Shown: in pieces, positions 11,591-22,119 of the stretch
Numbering within the stretch: the first letter of the stretch is position 1
Layout: each line of letters starts with the position of its first letter
Origin: Galeruca laticollis
Taxonomy: Eukaryota; Arthropoda; Insecta; Coleoptera; Chrysomelidae
Direction of reading: 5' to 3'
Length of the DNA: 64,000 bases
NCBI GenBank assembly: GCA_963921935.1
Contig: OY998177.1
Coordinates: forward strand, 112,274,067-112,338,066
Notes under the pieces: generated by a model
Databases searched by the model: none
The model's input: the letters and a program-made list of their open reading frames with translations, nothing else
What the model was told of the DNA's origin: nothing
Position numbers and translations under genes: made by a program

Positions 11591-11819
11591 TGAAGTTTGT
11601 GAATAGAGGGATGAAGAATGGTGAGAAGTAAAATCAAACGAAAAGGTAGGAAGTATGTGGAAAGTAATGAATTCAAACATGCGTCTAACAAACACCACTA
11701 TATGTTGAAATGTGAAATGCAACATAAGAGGAAGTGAGGAAGTCGCCCTAACTGTAAAGTCAACAGCCGACTATCAAAAATAACAAATTTGGAGACAGCT
11801 TTGATAGCTCACCGATAAG

Positions 11820-12290
11820 ACCACCGACCTATAAGAATTATAACATATGATAAATGTGAAGCGCAATATAAGAGGTGAGTTCGTCACCCTAACCGTAAAG
11901 CCAACAGCCGTCTATCAGAAATAGTAAATTTGGAGACAGCCTTGATAGCTCACCGATGAAGGCGCCGGCTTCCAAGAGTTAACAGATGATGAAGGATAAT
12001 GTGAATGGGAGTATAAAGAAAGGTGAGAAGCAAAAGCCAACGAAAAAGTAGGAACAAGTACGGAAAATAATGAATTCCAGCAAGCGTCTGAGACACCCCA
12101 CTGTACATATGCCGAAATGTGAAATGCGATGAGAAACCGAAGTCACTACACGAATTATGGGAAAGTTGATATTATATGAGATGCGTTCGTCTCCCAACCG
12201 TAAAGCCATCAGCTTTGATAGTTCACCGATGAGGGCGCCGACCTCAAATAATTGCGATCTGGTGAAAAATTGGATAAAACTTATGTCAAC
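11820..12290 (-). repeat. PLE 3' untranslated repeat modules, copy A
   Basis: The modules share the block TCATCGGTGAGCTATCAA (allowing mismatches) followed by a GGCTTTACGGTTAGGG-like block; they occur about 11800-11900, 11880-11970 and 12190-12245 in inverted orientation. The same series appears mirrored in copy B at 15545-16040, so the duplication predates the inverted pairing. Confidence 0.7.
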
Positions 12291-12299
12291 CTGTTGTCA

Positions 12300-12590
12300 T
12301 CATTGAAGGCCTTGTAAGAGTCTATGCAAAGGTGTACATTTCCTATTTAAATTAACTTGTTTGTTAAGGCATTTGTTGTTTCTTTTTATCTCGGCTGTTA
12401 TTTCGATGTCTTCATAAAAATCTAATAGGTTGAAATTTTTGGTGTCAATACTTTTCATTAGTGTTGAATTAGTTTCTGGTTCAAACTTATGGTTATTGTA
12501 TTTAATATGAAAACCAAACGCTGATTTATCTGGATAACTCAGATGCTCGCCTATACGTACCTCCAATGCTCTACATGTCCTTGACTAAAT
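12300..12590 (-). pseudogene. PLE GIY-YIG endonuclease remnant, catalytic N-terminus deleted
   Basis: The minus-strand frame has EVRIGEH, SAFGFHIKYNNHKF, LDFYEDIEITAEI and the C-terminal TPLHRLLQGLQ, aligned end to end with the + copy at 15134-15490. The sequence upstream jumps directly from the RT tail to the bases just before EVRIGEH, removing about 85 bp that in the + copy encode GIYALRC, AYVGRT and the linking region. The GIY and YVG catalytic motifs are therefore gone. A GIY-YIG domain nicks target DNA for PLE insertion; this copy cannot. Confidence 0.85.
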
Positions 12591-12599
12591 CATTATAAA

Positions 12600-14050
12600 A
12601 GGAATTTGAAGTCTTATATGAAATTTTAAAGTGGTTGGAAATGTTTCTGAAAATGTTTGTTAATTGATGAGAAAGATGAGAGTTTACGAATGGTATTGAA
12701 ATATATGAAAGGTTATTGTCTGTGATAGATGGATAAGCTAGTAGTTGACTTCTTTTCCTAATTATTTTTTGTATGAGATTATCGATTATAGAATGGTAAT
12801 ATCCATTGTTAACTGCAATTTGTTTGATTGTATTAACCTTATTGTTATACTAAGCTTTATTTAAAGGTATGTACAATAGTCTGTGGACATAGCAGTTGAA
12901 AGGTGCCATTTTGTGCTGAGGAGGGTGGTTGGAATCAGCATGTATGGCGTGGTCAGTTTGAGTAGGCTTCCTATAAACCCCAAAGCCGAACTCGGACCCG
13001 CACCGACGTATGCTAAGGTCAAGGAAATTGAGAGATTCATCAATTTCAGTTTCTAAAGTGAATTTGATATTAGGGTGAATGTTATTGATGCTATTTAAAA
13101 TTTGTTGAGCTGTTGTTATGTTGCCTTCGATTAAGCAAAATATGTCGTCGACATATCCAAAATACAAGATAATTTCCTTATTTCTAGGGATTATAAATTT
13201 TTTTTTCCAAGTTGTTCATAAAAATGTCAGCAATTAGTGGAGATAAGCCACTGCCCATGGCTAAGCCATCGGGTTGTTCGTAAATGACATTATTGAAAGT
13301 GAAAAAGTTCTGTGAGAGGCAAAGTTTTAGAAAAGTGATTATTGAATCAATATGTTGTGGAAGAACGTTTGCGGATTCCAAAATCTCGCACACCAAAGGA
13401 ATTGAGTCCAAGACCGGCTCCGAAGTTTACAGGTTACCCACATCGAACGAAACCATTAAACAACCATCATGTATATGAAAATATTTGATTTTGTTAAATA
13501 ATTCAAGTGTGTTACTTACCGAGTTTGTAGGAGTGAAGTTCGTTAATGAATGGATTAAGTTGTAGATGAACGTAGTTAATTTTGAAACTGGATTGTTGAC
13601 AAAGCTTACCACAGGTCTGATGGGTATACCAGGTTTCTGTAACTTAGGAAGTCCATACAAGCGAAGCATGTAAGGGTTACTTGGTATCAGAACACCCCTA
13701 GCTTCAAAAAATCCTAAAAATGGCTCATTAACGTTTAGTAATGACTTAATTTTCCTAATCAATCCCCGTAATTGGTCCGAGCTTAGCCGAGAGAAATTGT
13801 TATCATTGAGGAAATTTTCTACTTTCTGGACGTAATCATTATTGTCTAAAATGACAATGCATTGTCCTTTGTCGGCCATTGAGACTATCAAATTATTGTA
13901 CTTGATTTCAAGTTTTAACGATTTTAATACTTCTAAGGAATGTTTTTGATTGTTATCTAAACGGTTACGTGTTGAAGTTGTTTTATGTTTGATGAGTTTG
14001 TGATAAATATCAAGTCTCAGTTGAGGTTTATTGATGTTGTTAGGTAGAAA
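12600..14050 (-). pseudogene. Penelope-like reverse transcriptase, copy A
   Basis: Minus-strand PLE RT in three frame pieces. The N-terminal part (13427-14050) has VSMADKGQCIVILD (the DKG box) and LRLYGLPKLQKPG followed by RPVVSF. The middle (13184-13420) has YEQPDGLAMGSGLSPLIAD, the box before the active site. The third (12850-13167) has YFGYVDDIFCLIE with the catalytic YVDD, FLDLSIRR and YRKPTQTDHAIHADSNHPP, the characteristic PLE thumb region. Frameshifts lie near 13425 and 13175, and a stop near 12850. Copy A extends farther toward the RT N-terminus than copy B. Confidence 0.9.
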
Positions 14051-14082
14051 TTATATTATATTGTCTTAATCTACGGTGTGAA

Positions 14083-15112
14083 GTGACGGGTATACCCATC
14101 AGACCTGTGGTAAGCTTTGTCAACACTCCAGTTTCAAAATTACCTACGTTCATCTACAACTTAATCCATCCATTAACGAACGTCACTCCTACAAACTCGG
14201 TAAGTAACACACTTGAATTAATTAACAAAATCAAAGATTTTCATATGCATGATGGTTGTTTAATGGTTTCGTTCGATGTGGGTAACCTGTACACTTCGGT
14301 GCCGGACTTGGACTCAATTTCTTTGGTGCGCGAGATTTTGGAATCCGCAGACGTTCTCCCACAACATATTGATTCAATAATCACTTTTATAAAACTTTGC
14401 CTCTCACAGAACTTTTTCACTTTCAATAATGTCATTTACGAACAACCCGATGGCTTAGCCATGATCAGTGGCTTATCTCCACTAATTGCTGACATTTTTA
14501 TGAACAACTTGGAAAAGAAATAGGGAAATTATCTTGTATTTCAGATATATCGACGACATATTTTGCTTAATCGAATGCAACATAACAACAGCTCAACAAA
14601 TTTTAAATAACATCAATAACATTCACCCTAATATCAAATTCACTTTAGAAACTGAAATTGATGGATGTCTCAATTTCCTTGACCTTAGCATACGTCGGTG
14701 CCGGTCCGAGTTCGGCTTTGGGGTTTATAGGAAGCCTACTCAAACTGACCACGCCATACATGCTGATTCCAACCACCCTCCTCAGCACAAAATGGCAGCT
14801 TTCAACTGCTATGTCCACAGACTATTGCACATACCTTTGAATAAAGCTCAGTATAATAATGAGGTTAATACAATCAAACAAATTGCAGTTAACAATGGAT
14901 ATCACCATTCTATAATCGATAATCTCATACAAAAAATAATTAGGAAAAGAAATCAACAACTATCTTATTCATCTATCACAGACAATAACATTTCATATAT
15001 TTCAATACCATTCATAAACTCTCATCTTTCTCATCAATTAACAAACATTTTCAGAAACATTTCTAACAATTTTAAAATTTCATATAAGACTTCAATTTCC
15101 TTTTATAAAGAT
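14083..15112 (+). pseudogene. Penelope-like reverse transcriptase, copy B
   Basis: The + strand PLE RT begins at the RPVVSF box and includes MVSFDVGNLYTSVP, YEQPDGLAMISGLSPLIAD (Gly replaced by Ile relative to copy A), RYIDDIFCLIE (catalytic YIDD) and FLDLSIRR with the YRKPTQTDHAIHAD region. A stop at 14521-14523 and a frame change before 14534 separate the QPDG block from the YIDD block. The TAA at about 15113 separates RT from the GIY-YIG frame. The N-terminal DKG box is missing, because the copy is 5' truncated at the head-to-head junction. Confidence 0.88.
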
Positions 15113-15490
15113 TAAGTCAACTCTAAAGATAAGTTGAATAAATTGTCTAAAAGTGGCATTTATGCGCTGAGGTGTGATGATTGTGAAGCTGCATACGTGG
15201 GAAGAACATGTAGAGCATTGGAGGTACGTATAGGCGAGCATGTGAGGTATAAATACGCAGATAAATCAGCGTTTGGTTTTCATATTAAATACAATAACCA
15301 TAAGTTTGAACCAGAAACTAATTCAACACTAATGAAAAGTATTAACACCAAAAATTTCAACCTATTAGATTTTTATGAAGACATCGAAATAACAGCCGAG
15401 ATAATAAGAAACAACAAATGCCTTAACACAAAAGTTAATTTAAATAGGAAATTTACACCTTTGCATAGACTCTTACAAGGCCTCCAATGA
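15113..15490 (+). pseudogene. PLE GIY-YIG endonuclease, copy B
   Basis: The frame (ATG at 15134) reads SGIYALRCDDCEAAYVGRT, holding the GIY motif, a Cys pair and the YVG motif, then RALEVRIGEH with the catalytic Arg, and ends TPLHRLLQGLQ. It fits the C-terminal endonuclease of Penelope-like elements, which in intact elements is fused to the RT. Here it is separated from the RT by a stop near 15113. All catalytic landmarks visible to me are present, so this domain is the better preserved of the two copies. Confidence 0.88.
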
Positions 15491-15544
15491 TGACAACAGG
15501 TTGACATAAGTTTTATCCCATTTTTCACCAGATCGCAATTATTT

Positions 15545-16040
15545 GAGGTCGGCGCCCTCATCGGTGAACTATCAAAGCTGATGGCTTTACGGTTGGGAGA
15601 CGAACGCATCACATATAATATCAACTTTCCCATAATTCGTGTAGTGACTTCGGTTTCTCATCGCATTTCACATTTCGGCATATGTACAGTGGGGTGTCTC
15701 AGACGCTTGCTGGAATTAATCATTTTCCGCACTTGTTCCTACTTTTTCGTTGGCTTTTGCTTCTCACCTTTCTTTACACTTCCATTCACATGATCCTTTA
15801 TCATTTGTTAACTCTTGCAAGCCGGCGCCTTCATCGGTGAGCTATCAAGGCTGTCTCCAAATTTACTATTTCTGATAGACGGCTGTTAGCTTTACGGTTA
15901 GGGTGACGAACTCACCTCTTATATTGCGTTTCACATTTATCATATGTTATAATTCTTTTAGGTCGGTGCTCTTATCGGTGAGCTATCAAAGCTGTCTCAA
16001 AATTTGTTATTTTTGATAGTCGGCTGTTGGCTTTACAGTT
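15545..16040 (+). repeat. Triplicated PLE 3' untranslated module, copy B
   Basis: Three degenerate copies begin about 15548, 15823 and 15961. Each starts with a GGTCGGCGCC-like block and TCATCGGTGAACTATCAA, then GGCTTTACGGTTGGGAGACG or a close variant, and a GCATTTCACATTTC block. The spacing is unequal because the first unit carries extra sequence. Copy A shows the mirror image. Confidence 0.75.
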
Positions 16041-16208
16041 AGGGCGACTTCCTCTTATGTTGCATTTCACATTTCAACATATAGTGGTGTTTGTTAGACG
16101 CATGTTTGAATTCATTACTCTCCACACACTTCCTACCTTCTCCTTTGATTTCACTTCTCACCATTCTTCATCCCTCCATTCACACACTTCATTCATCACT
16201 TGTTCTAT

Positions 16209-17029
16209 TTCCCATCAATTATATATTTTCCTAGAGCTCTGTCCTTTTCTTTCACTTAATTTTCATTTCAACCCTATGTTCTAAATTCCAATTCACATTA
16301 CAAACAATAGCATCTAATGTCAAAGCGAATCACATTCCACACCACAGAAATATAAATGTAATTGTCGCGCACAATGTCCATAACAGCGCTTCATTGTTCT
16401 TCTCCGGCATTCGCGTGTCTGGCACATCCTATTGTTTCTATGGATTTCGCCACCCTCACCAGATGGACATTAAGTCTGTCTCCAAAATTATTATTTTTTG
16501 TAGATGGTGGGTACCTATCTGTTGGGGGTCGTGAAATCCATTCATTTAATAATAATATCATACCAAAATGTTTGTCTATGCTCCGACGACTCGGAACTTA
16601 CTCGATGGAACGGAGTGATAATCTTGGTCTTTGCAATTTTTGTGAATAATTCTCTGATGACAACTTGGCAAAATGGACGATCCAAAATGCATGTTTCAGA
16701 TCTGTTGTATCATTTTGCTGAATTTAAATTTTTATGTATTTTTAAATTGTTTTCAAACCAATAATGTGAACCACCGAACAGTTAATTGTATAGACGTACA
16801 CATTTGGAGGCCCCTGTCTCGGAATTCTGACAAGTATGTATCAATTTGATCAAACTTACGAAATGTAATTCACAAAAAATTTTTAGTGACCGCATTGATG
16901 ATGGTTTAATGCCGAAAGCGCTCTGCGAATTTTAATAAAAGAAGATTGCACAACAATACATTGTTTCTCTTAAGGGAAAAAAAATTTAGGATTTCAATCT
17001 TTTGTGCATACAGCTGTAACTCAAATTAT
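16209..17029. other. PLE-related untranslated DNA, no intact gene
   Basis: A stretch at about 16470-16520 (CTGTCTCCAAAATTATTATT and the bases after it) resembles part of the PLE 3' module upstream, and a type B hammerhead-like motif follows at 16895-16924. The open frame at 16362-16649 shows no recognisable protein. I read this as the tail of a different, related PLE. Confidence 0.5.
16895..16924 (+). ncRNA. Hammerhead-ribozyme-like motif (type B), copy 2
   Basis: Core TTGATGA, extra T, stem II GGT/GCC with a short loop, GAAAGCGCTC. Stem III would be the palindrome AGCGCT (dimer form), and the cleavage base is C. Flanking CGCA and TGCG pair perfectly as a 4-bp stem I. The copy at 8419 has a different stem I (CGGCT/AGCTG) that also pairs, so pairing is kept while sequence differs. 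The only core mismatch besides the extra U is C3 to U. Confidence 0.6.
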
Positions 17030-17235
17030 AATAAAAATTGTTGAAAATTCTAAAAAATTGACAATTGTTTCGATAACTGAATATCATCGTCAGAATGACA
17101 GAAGTTACATTTAATTTGATACCTACCTGATGTTTAGCAGTTATTTTTGGCTAGACCAAGAAGTGACCTTACCTTGTGATTGACTTCATATATGTTAATA
17201 GAAAAAAGAAGAAGATGTGATATTACAAATATTGA
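17030..17235 (-). repeat. PLE terminal segment, copy 2
   Basis: This matches 35755-35975 along nearly its whole length, including the ACCAAGAAGTGACC block and an AAAAAAGAAG tract, and matches 11437-11590 in the hammerhead-proximal part. It contains the type A motif at 17060-17093 (minus): CTGACGATGATATTCAG, TATCGAAAC, ATTGTC. Here the three bases next to the core (ATT upstream, AAT downstream) can pair as a short stem I. Confidence 0.7.
17060..17093 (-). ncRNA. Hammerhead-ribozyme-like motif (type A), copy 2
   Basis: Minus strand: CTGACGA, extra T, stem II GATA/TATC, GAAAC, palindromic ACAATTGT, cleavage base C. The core is the same as copy 1 with a different stem II loop. A related copy at 35794-35826 has core changes (A9 to G, GAAA to CACA) and looks inactive. 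Confidence 0.5.
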
Positions 17236-17664
17236 AGCTTAGATATTATTAGCGTAGCAAGTTGTGAAACGGTTTAGGGATCCATTTCGAACTACTCCCG
17301 AAGATCTCTCAACTATAGAAGAAAACATTTTCATGGACTTGGAATGAAAAGAAAAGAAAATTTAGTGATAAATCTCTCTTTGAATTTTGGGCGGGAGTGG
17401 ATGATGCGTTTTCTCCCCTGAAAACAAGATAATTTCGTATGTTATTGCCATTTCCATCATCCTATCTTTGCTAATCCGGATTTTTTGCTGCTGAATATAG
17501 ACAAAGAGCTGAGAGTGGCTATTTCTAATATAAAAACTTTGCTGCGCGAGACAGCACCAAGGGAGTCACTAATAATTATTAAATTTACTGCAAATTTAGT
17601 ACTAATGACTTTATTATTAGTTTCATTCGGCATTTGACCGTAACTACCTACTGATACAATCATA

Positions 17665-18640
17665 TAATGGAAAGCTCTTCGAATAAAGTGTTAGGCGCTT
17701 CGTGGATCCAAATTTGGATAAATTTTCAGTAAAAGTTCCTAAAAATGTTATTACTAAACGTGTTATCCTATCCCAAATTGCACAGATGTTTGATCCCTTA
17801 GGGTTTATATATCCTGTCTAGTGCAAAATATTTGGTTGTCAAAATTAGGTTGGAATGATGAATTAAACTCTGAACTTCTACATCAGTGGACAAATTTCAT
17901 TTCACATATTCATGAACTTTCTCAGTTATTAATTCCTAGACATATTTTCTTCAAAAATAAAATTGTGAAAATAAAATTTCATGGATTTTCCGATAGCAGC
18001 TTAAAGGCATATGGTGATTTTGTTTATATTCGTGCATTCTATGACAATGGTTTGATTACTTGTAATTTTATAGCTTCTAAAAGTACAGTAACTCCTTTAA
18101 AAACTATTACACTAGCACTTCTTGAGTTATGTGCTGCAGTCTTATTAGAAAATTCGATTACAAAAATAATTTCAATTTTTGAAAATAAAATTCCTACATT
18201 CACTACGAATTTGTGGACAGATTCTCAAACACTCTTGTGTAATGCTAAAATCACATCCTACTAGGTAGACTATTTTTGTGGCGAATAGAGTTTCTGACAT
18301 TCAAAATTTAACTTCCAACTGTCAGTGGCGGCACAAAGATTCAAAAATGAGTCCTGCAGATTTGATTAATAAAGGCATTCCTCCAAAGGACATAATCAAA
18401 AGGCAGTTGTGGTGGCATGGACCACAATTTCTAGAAAATCCAAATGTAGATTTAAATTAATTTTCATCGAATGAAATGAAAGATAACACTCCCGAAGAAA
18501 GAAATATTAACGTTCCGTTGCATAATATTGAACAGGATACTTTGTTAGATTTTTGGAATGCCCTATTTTCAAAATATTCCTCGATTGTTGAATTGAAAAG
18601 AGTTCTTGCCTTTTGTTCAACATTCTTGAATGATATAATA
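17665..18640 (+). pseudogene. BEL/Pao pol fragment: RT end and RNase H (5' part of split element)
   Basis: Plus-strand blocks typical of BEL/Pao pol: KVLGASW (about 17680), ILSQIAQMFDPLGFIYP (about 17760-17815), then 17821-18264 with WTNFISHIHEL, FSDSSLKAYGDFVYIR and SKSTVTPLKTITLALLELCAA (RNase H). Next come ANRVSDIQN, WRHKDSKMSPADLINKG and LWWHGPQFL (18278-18460) and the downstream connection (18476-18640). Stops at 17818-17820 and 18262-18264 and frame changes break it. The frame is cut at about 18640 by a LINE and resumes near 23140. The 5' part (LTR, gag, protease, most of RT) is absent. Confidence 0.88.
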
Positions 18641-19109
18641 ATAATAATAATAATGTTTATTTATACAATACAAATAAATATAATTACATAAATAATCGGA
18701 CAAATAAACAAAAAGAAACCGCAAAGCCTAATTGGCTGTCTGCGGATAGTGTATATAATAAGAACGTGTTTAGACTAATCATCATAATACTATCTCCAAA
18801 CATATCAAGAATGTTCAGCATAAATCCGCAAAACCGCAAAGCCAAAGGGCTGTCTGCGTTGGACTTTTGCGAACCATGCGGAACATCATTAAAGAGTTGG
18901 CAACAATTTCGGTGTAGTACATAATGTTTTCTTAACTAACAGTAAGTGTATGCCTATTAGTGACAAATTAACAAAGCCTAGAGGTTGTCCGCTAAAAAAA
19001 TTGTTACGAGTAATATGAACATCAAGTTCCAATTTTCAATTTCAATACCAATAAAGACGGGACTACTAAACATAAGCAGAAAGTCAAATGTGAAATTATA
19101 AGTGCTACT

Positions 19110-20822
19110 CTATACATTCCGTTTATTCTCTATTATATGGTGTATTTTTCTTCTATCTTCTATCGAAACAAACTGCTTAAGCTTCGATTTAAATGAAGTA
19201 TAATTAACTATACTTTTCAATTGCTGGGGAAGGTAGTTGAAGACTCCAGAGGCAAGAAAGGTGTAACATTTTTTACCAACATTTTTATTTGAAGTTGATA
19301 GGACAAATCTTTTATCGGTTTTATTTCTAGTCTCATGAAAATGGGAAACAAGCAAGAACCTATTCTTGATTTTTTGACAACACAATGCTATTTTATAAAA
19401 ATAAATCTGACGCCGGTCAAGTATTCTGCTTTCTTCATCAGTTGAAAAGTTACGGTCCTTTTTCAAAATAATTTTCAGCAAAAATTTTTGCACAACATTG
19501 ATCCTCTCCAGATTTGATGAAGCGAGTCCTCCCCACCCTAATATACCATAACGTATCCTAGGGTCAACAAGGGCAAAATATACCATTTTCAATTGAGGTA
19601 CTTCCATTACTTTAGCAAGATATTTGAATTTATATATCATTGTCCGAAGCGTATTACTGACTTGTTCAATGTGAATATTCCATCTCAAGTGGAGATCTAT
19701 TGTGACACCTAAATATTTCATTTTATCTGTCAGTTCAATTTCAATAATTTGGTTGTCATATGTAATATCTAGTGTATCGAAGTCAGGTAATCCATTCACG
19801 TAGCTTGAAAGTGGAAGTGCCATGGTTTTTTTGAAATTGATCGTCATCAACTTCTGATTGAACCAGTCTATGAATTTAGTGAAATCATTCTCAGCATTCC
19901 GTTTCAGATGATTCCATGTGTCAGCGGTATAAAGCACTGCAGTATCGTCAGAAAAACTGAAGATTTCTCCGCTGGTATTGATATTAAGCAAGCTATTTAT
20001 GTAGATTATAAATAATAGTGGACCTAAAACGGTACCTTGTGGTACTCCGCATTCCACTTCCTTAACATTACTGATATTGTTATTGATTTTGACAATTTGT
20101 TGGCGGTTTCAGATATAACTTCTGAAAAGCTCATGAATACGCCCTCTACAACCCATACTTTGCAAGGCCTCCAATAATTGTGCATGGTCTACGGTGTCAA
20201 ATGCCTTAGCAAGGTCAAGAAAAATACAAAATGCTGGTTTGGTGTTATCGAGGGCTTCATACATTCTAGACGTCAAGGCTAAAATTGCATCCTCCGTTGA
20301 TCGGTTCTTTTGAAATCCAAATTGATTTTCGTTCAACAATCCGAATTTCTTCATAAATGACTCCAGGCGTGATTTTATCGCTTTTTCGAAAACGTTTGCA
20401 AAACTATTAATCAAAGATAGTGGTCTGTAGTTTGATATAATTTGTTTATTACCCGATTTATGGAGTAGTTCAATAACAGATATTTTATGTTCGGGAGAAC
20501 AATCACCTTTTTCAAAACAGAGGTTAATGATAAATGACAATGGGGATGAAATTTCCCACGCTATTTCTTCTAGGGTTTCGGATGTAATGCAGTCGACTCC
20601 AGGCGCCTTATGATTTTTTAAAGTGTTCATTATGGCAAATATTTCTTCTTCCGTGGTAGGTATCAAGAACATGGAGTTGGGATTAATTTTTATAGATGGA
20701 GGTGGTGATGATGGGGTTTTTATGTTTTTTGCGAGATCTGGTCCAACTTTGGTAAAAAATTTTGCGAATGTTTCTGCCATTTCGAAATCTGTTTCGGTGA
20801 GGCTATTATCCTCTTTCAACAC
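19110..20822 (-). pseudogene. LINE ORF2: reverse transcriptase and C-terminal domain
   Basis: Minus-strand RT in two long frames. The first (20109-20822) contains KNHKAPGVDCITSE, NYRPLSLINSFANVFEKAI, NQFGFQKNRSTEDAI and FLDLAKAFDTVDH. A single stop near 20106 separates it from the second (19110-20057), with GVPQGTVLGPLLFIIYINSL, the active-site box FSDDTAVLY (usual A/Y-x-DD, with Ser in place of Ala), KYLGVTIDLHLRW and a C-terminal region ending in YTSFKSKLKQF. It copies element RNA at the nicked target. One nonsense change over about 570 codons makes this one of the better preserved genes in the window. Confidence 0.93.
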
Positions 20823-20899
20823 ACTATTTATAACAGTATTTTTATTTTTGTGTCCTGTTATACAATTGATAACTTTCCATAGCTAGTTGGGATTATTTT

Positions 20900-21900
20900 T
20901 ACTTTTTTCTATTTCAGCACTATGATAATTTTGTTTGGTTATTTATATTCCTATGAGTAATAAATCTCTGTTTCAGTTCCAAATTGTTTTTGTTCCTTTG
21001 ATATTCTCTGAATAAGCGGTCTACTGTTAATTGAATACATAATTCCTTTTGTAATCCAATCTTTTTTTTGTTTAATTTGCTCTTCTTGAATGTCACAGTG
21101 CTGTCTTTTATAATTCCAGAGATTTTTGTTGAGAAAAATGAATGAGCTAGTACGGGGTCATTCATTTCGTACAAAGTATTTCAATTTAATTCTCTTCATT
21201 TGATTTTTAATTTTTTATAATCAATACGTTTTGAGACGATGGCCTGATGATGGTTTTCAGTTTGAACATTTTCATTTGCTCGTTTTAAAGACATTATAGT
21301 GGCTTTATGGTCGGATATGTGACTATCTAAAACAAACGCAGAACATTTGTTTTCTAAATCGCCATCTTGAGCCCCAACAAATATATGGTCGATGCAGGTA
21401 CTCGATTCATCTTGTGTCCTTGTACTGATATTTTTGTCGATTTGAAATTGAATTCACTAAGGATATCAAAGTAATCATTAGTCAGGTTATTGTCTTAGAA
21501 GAGATTAATATTTATATCGCCTAATATTGCGAAGTAATGTTCATTGTACCGTTGCTGACCCAGGTAGTTTTGGAGTTCCAAAACGAATTCTTTTTCGTTG
21601 GTGGATGGAGGCATGTAAATACAGGCAATTTTTATACATTCGCCCATATCGATCAAAACTTCAATTAATTTGCACGGACCTAACTTAACGAAGTTTGTTT
21701 TATATTTCCTAGAGTTCCTTATATAAACTATAACGCCATCATTTTGGTTTATTGTTCCCTGATTATAAACTGACTCATATCCGTCTAAATCGAAAAAATG
21801 CTTGTCCTGAATTTTCCACGTTTCTGTTAAAACAATACAGTCGAAAGGTTCTTTGAATTGATTTAAAAAAACTTCCAATTTTTCAAAGTTTTTGTTGACA
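20900..21900 (-). pseudogene. LINE ORF2: AP-type endonuclease
   Basis: The 21495-21878 frame has FDCIVLTETW (catalytic Glu), IACIYMPPS and FAILGDININL, the standard blocks of an apurinic-type endonuclease. Downstream in shifted frames are DHIFVGAQDG and SHISDHKATIM (about 21290-21370), the closing His/Asp block. The frame at 20920-21174 is the spacer leading to RT. Stops and frameshifts occur near 21494, 21420 and 20885. The N-terminal Asn box upstream of 21878 is not clear, probably lost in a frame change. Confidence 0.85.
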
Positions 21901-22119
21901 GACTTCTAAGTAATCATTTCCAAACCTCAAAGTGTTGAAATTATTTGCACTATCCAAAAATTTTGTTGCGAACTCCTTATAACTGTAATCTCTAATGAAC
22001 TGATCCATTCCTCGTTTGGGAAAGAGACATAGCTGGATTGAATTATTATAAATATAAATTAGGCCATGAATGAAAGATTTTGTTACAAGTGTGAGGTAGG
22101 TACGTGATCACTGCAATTA

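Larger units (their letters stand above)
11437..14075 (-). mobile_element. Penelope-like element, copy A (minus strand)
   Basis: Copy A reads right to left: RT (about 14050 to 12600), GIY-YIG remnant (12590-12300), a 3' untranslated part with repeated modules (12290-11590), and a terminal segment (11590-11437) that recurs elsewhere in the window. It is truncated at its 5' end near 14075, where it meets copy B head to head. Its 3' end interrupts a gypsy RT. PLEs carry an RT related to telomerase plus a GIY-YIG endonuclease and often occur as inverted or tandem partial copies with terminal pseudo-LTRs, which matches what is seen. Confidence 0.85.
14080..16208 (+). mobile_element. Penelope-like element, copy B (plus strand)
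   Basis: Copy B is a mirror of copy A, starting within the RT at about 14083 and ending about 16203-16208 where similarity to A stops. It holds RT (14083-15112), GIY-YIG endonuclease (15113-15490), and the module-bearing untranslated tail (15491-16208). The hammerhead-bearing terminal segment found at the end of copy A is absent. The two copies give an imperfect palindrome of about 2.1 kb per arm, with a spacer belonging to A only. Confidence 0.85.

Noticed and set aside
16362..16764. Two overlapping plus-strand frames as a protein gene
   Set aside because: They overlap PLE-like untranslated DNA and show no domain; probably chance frames.
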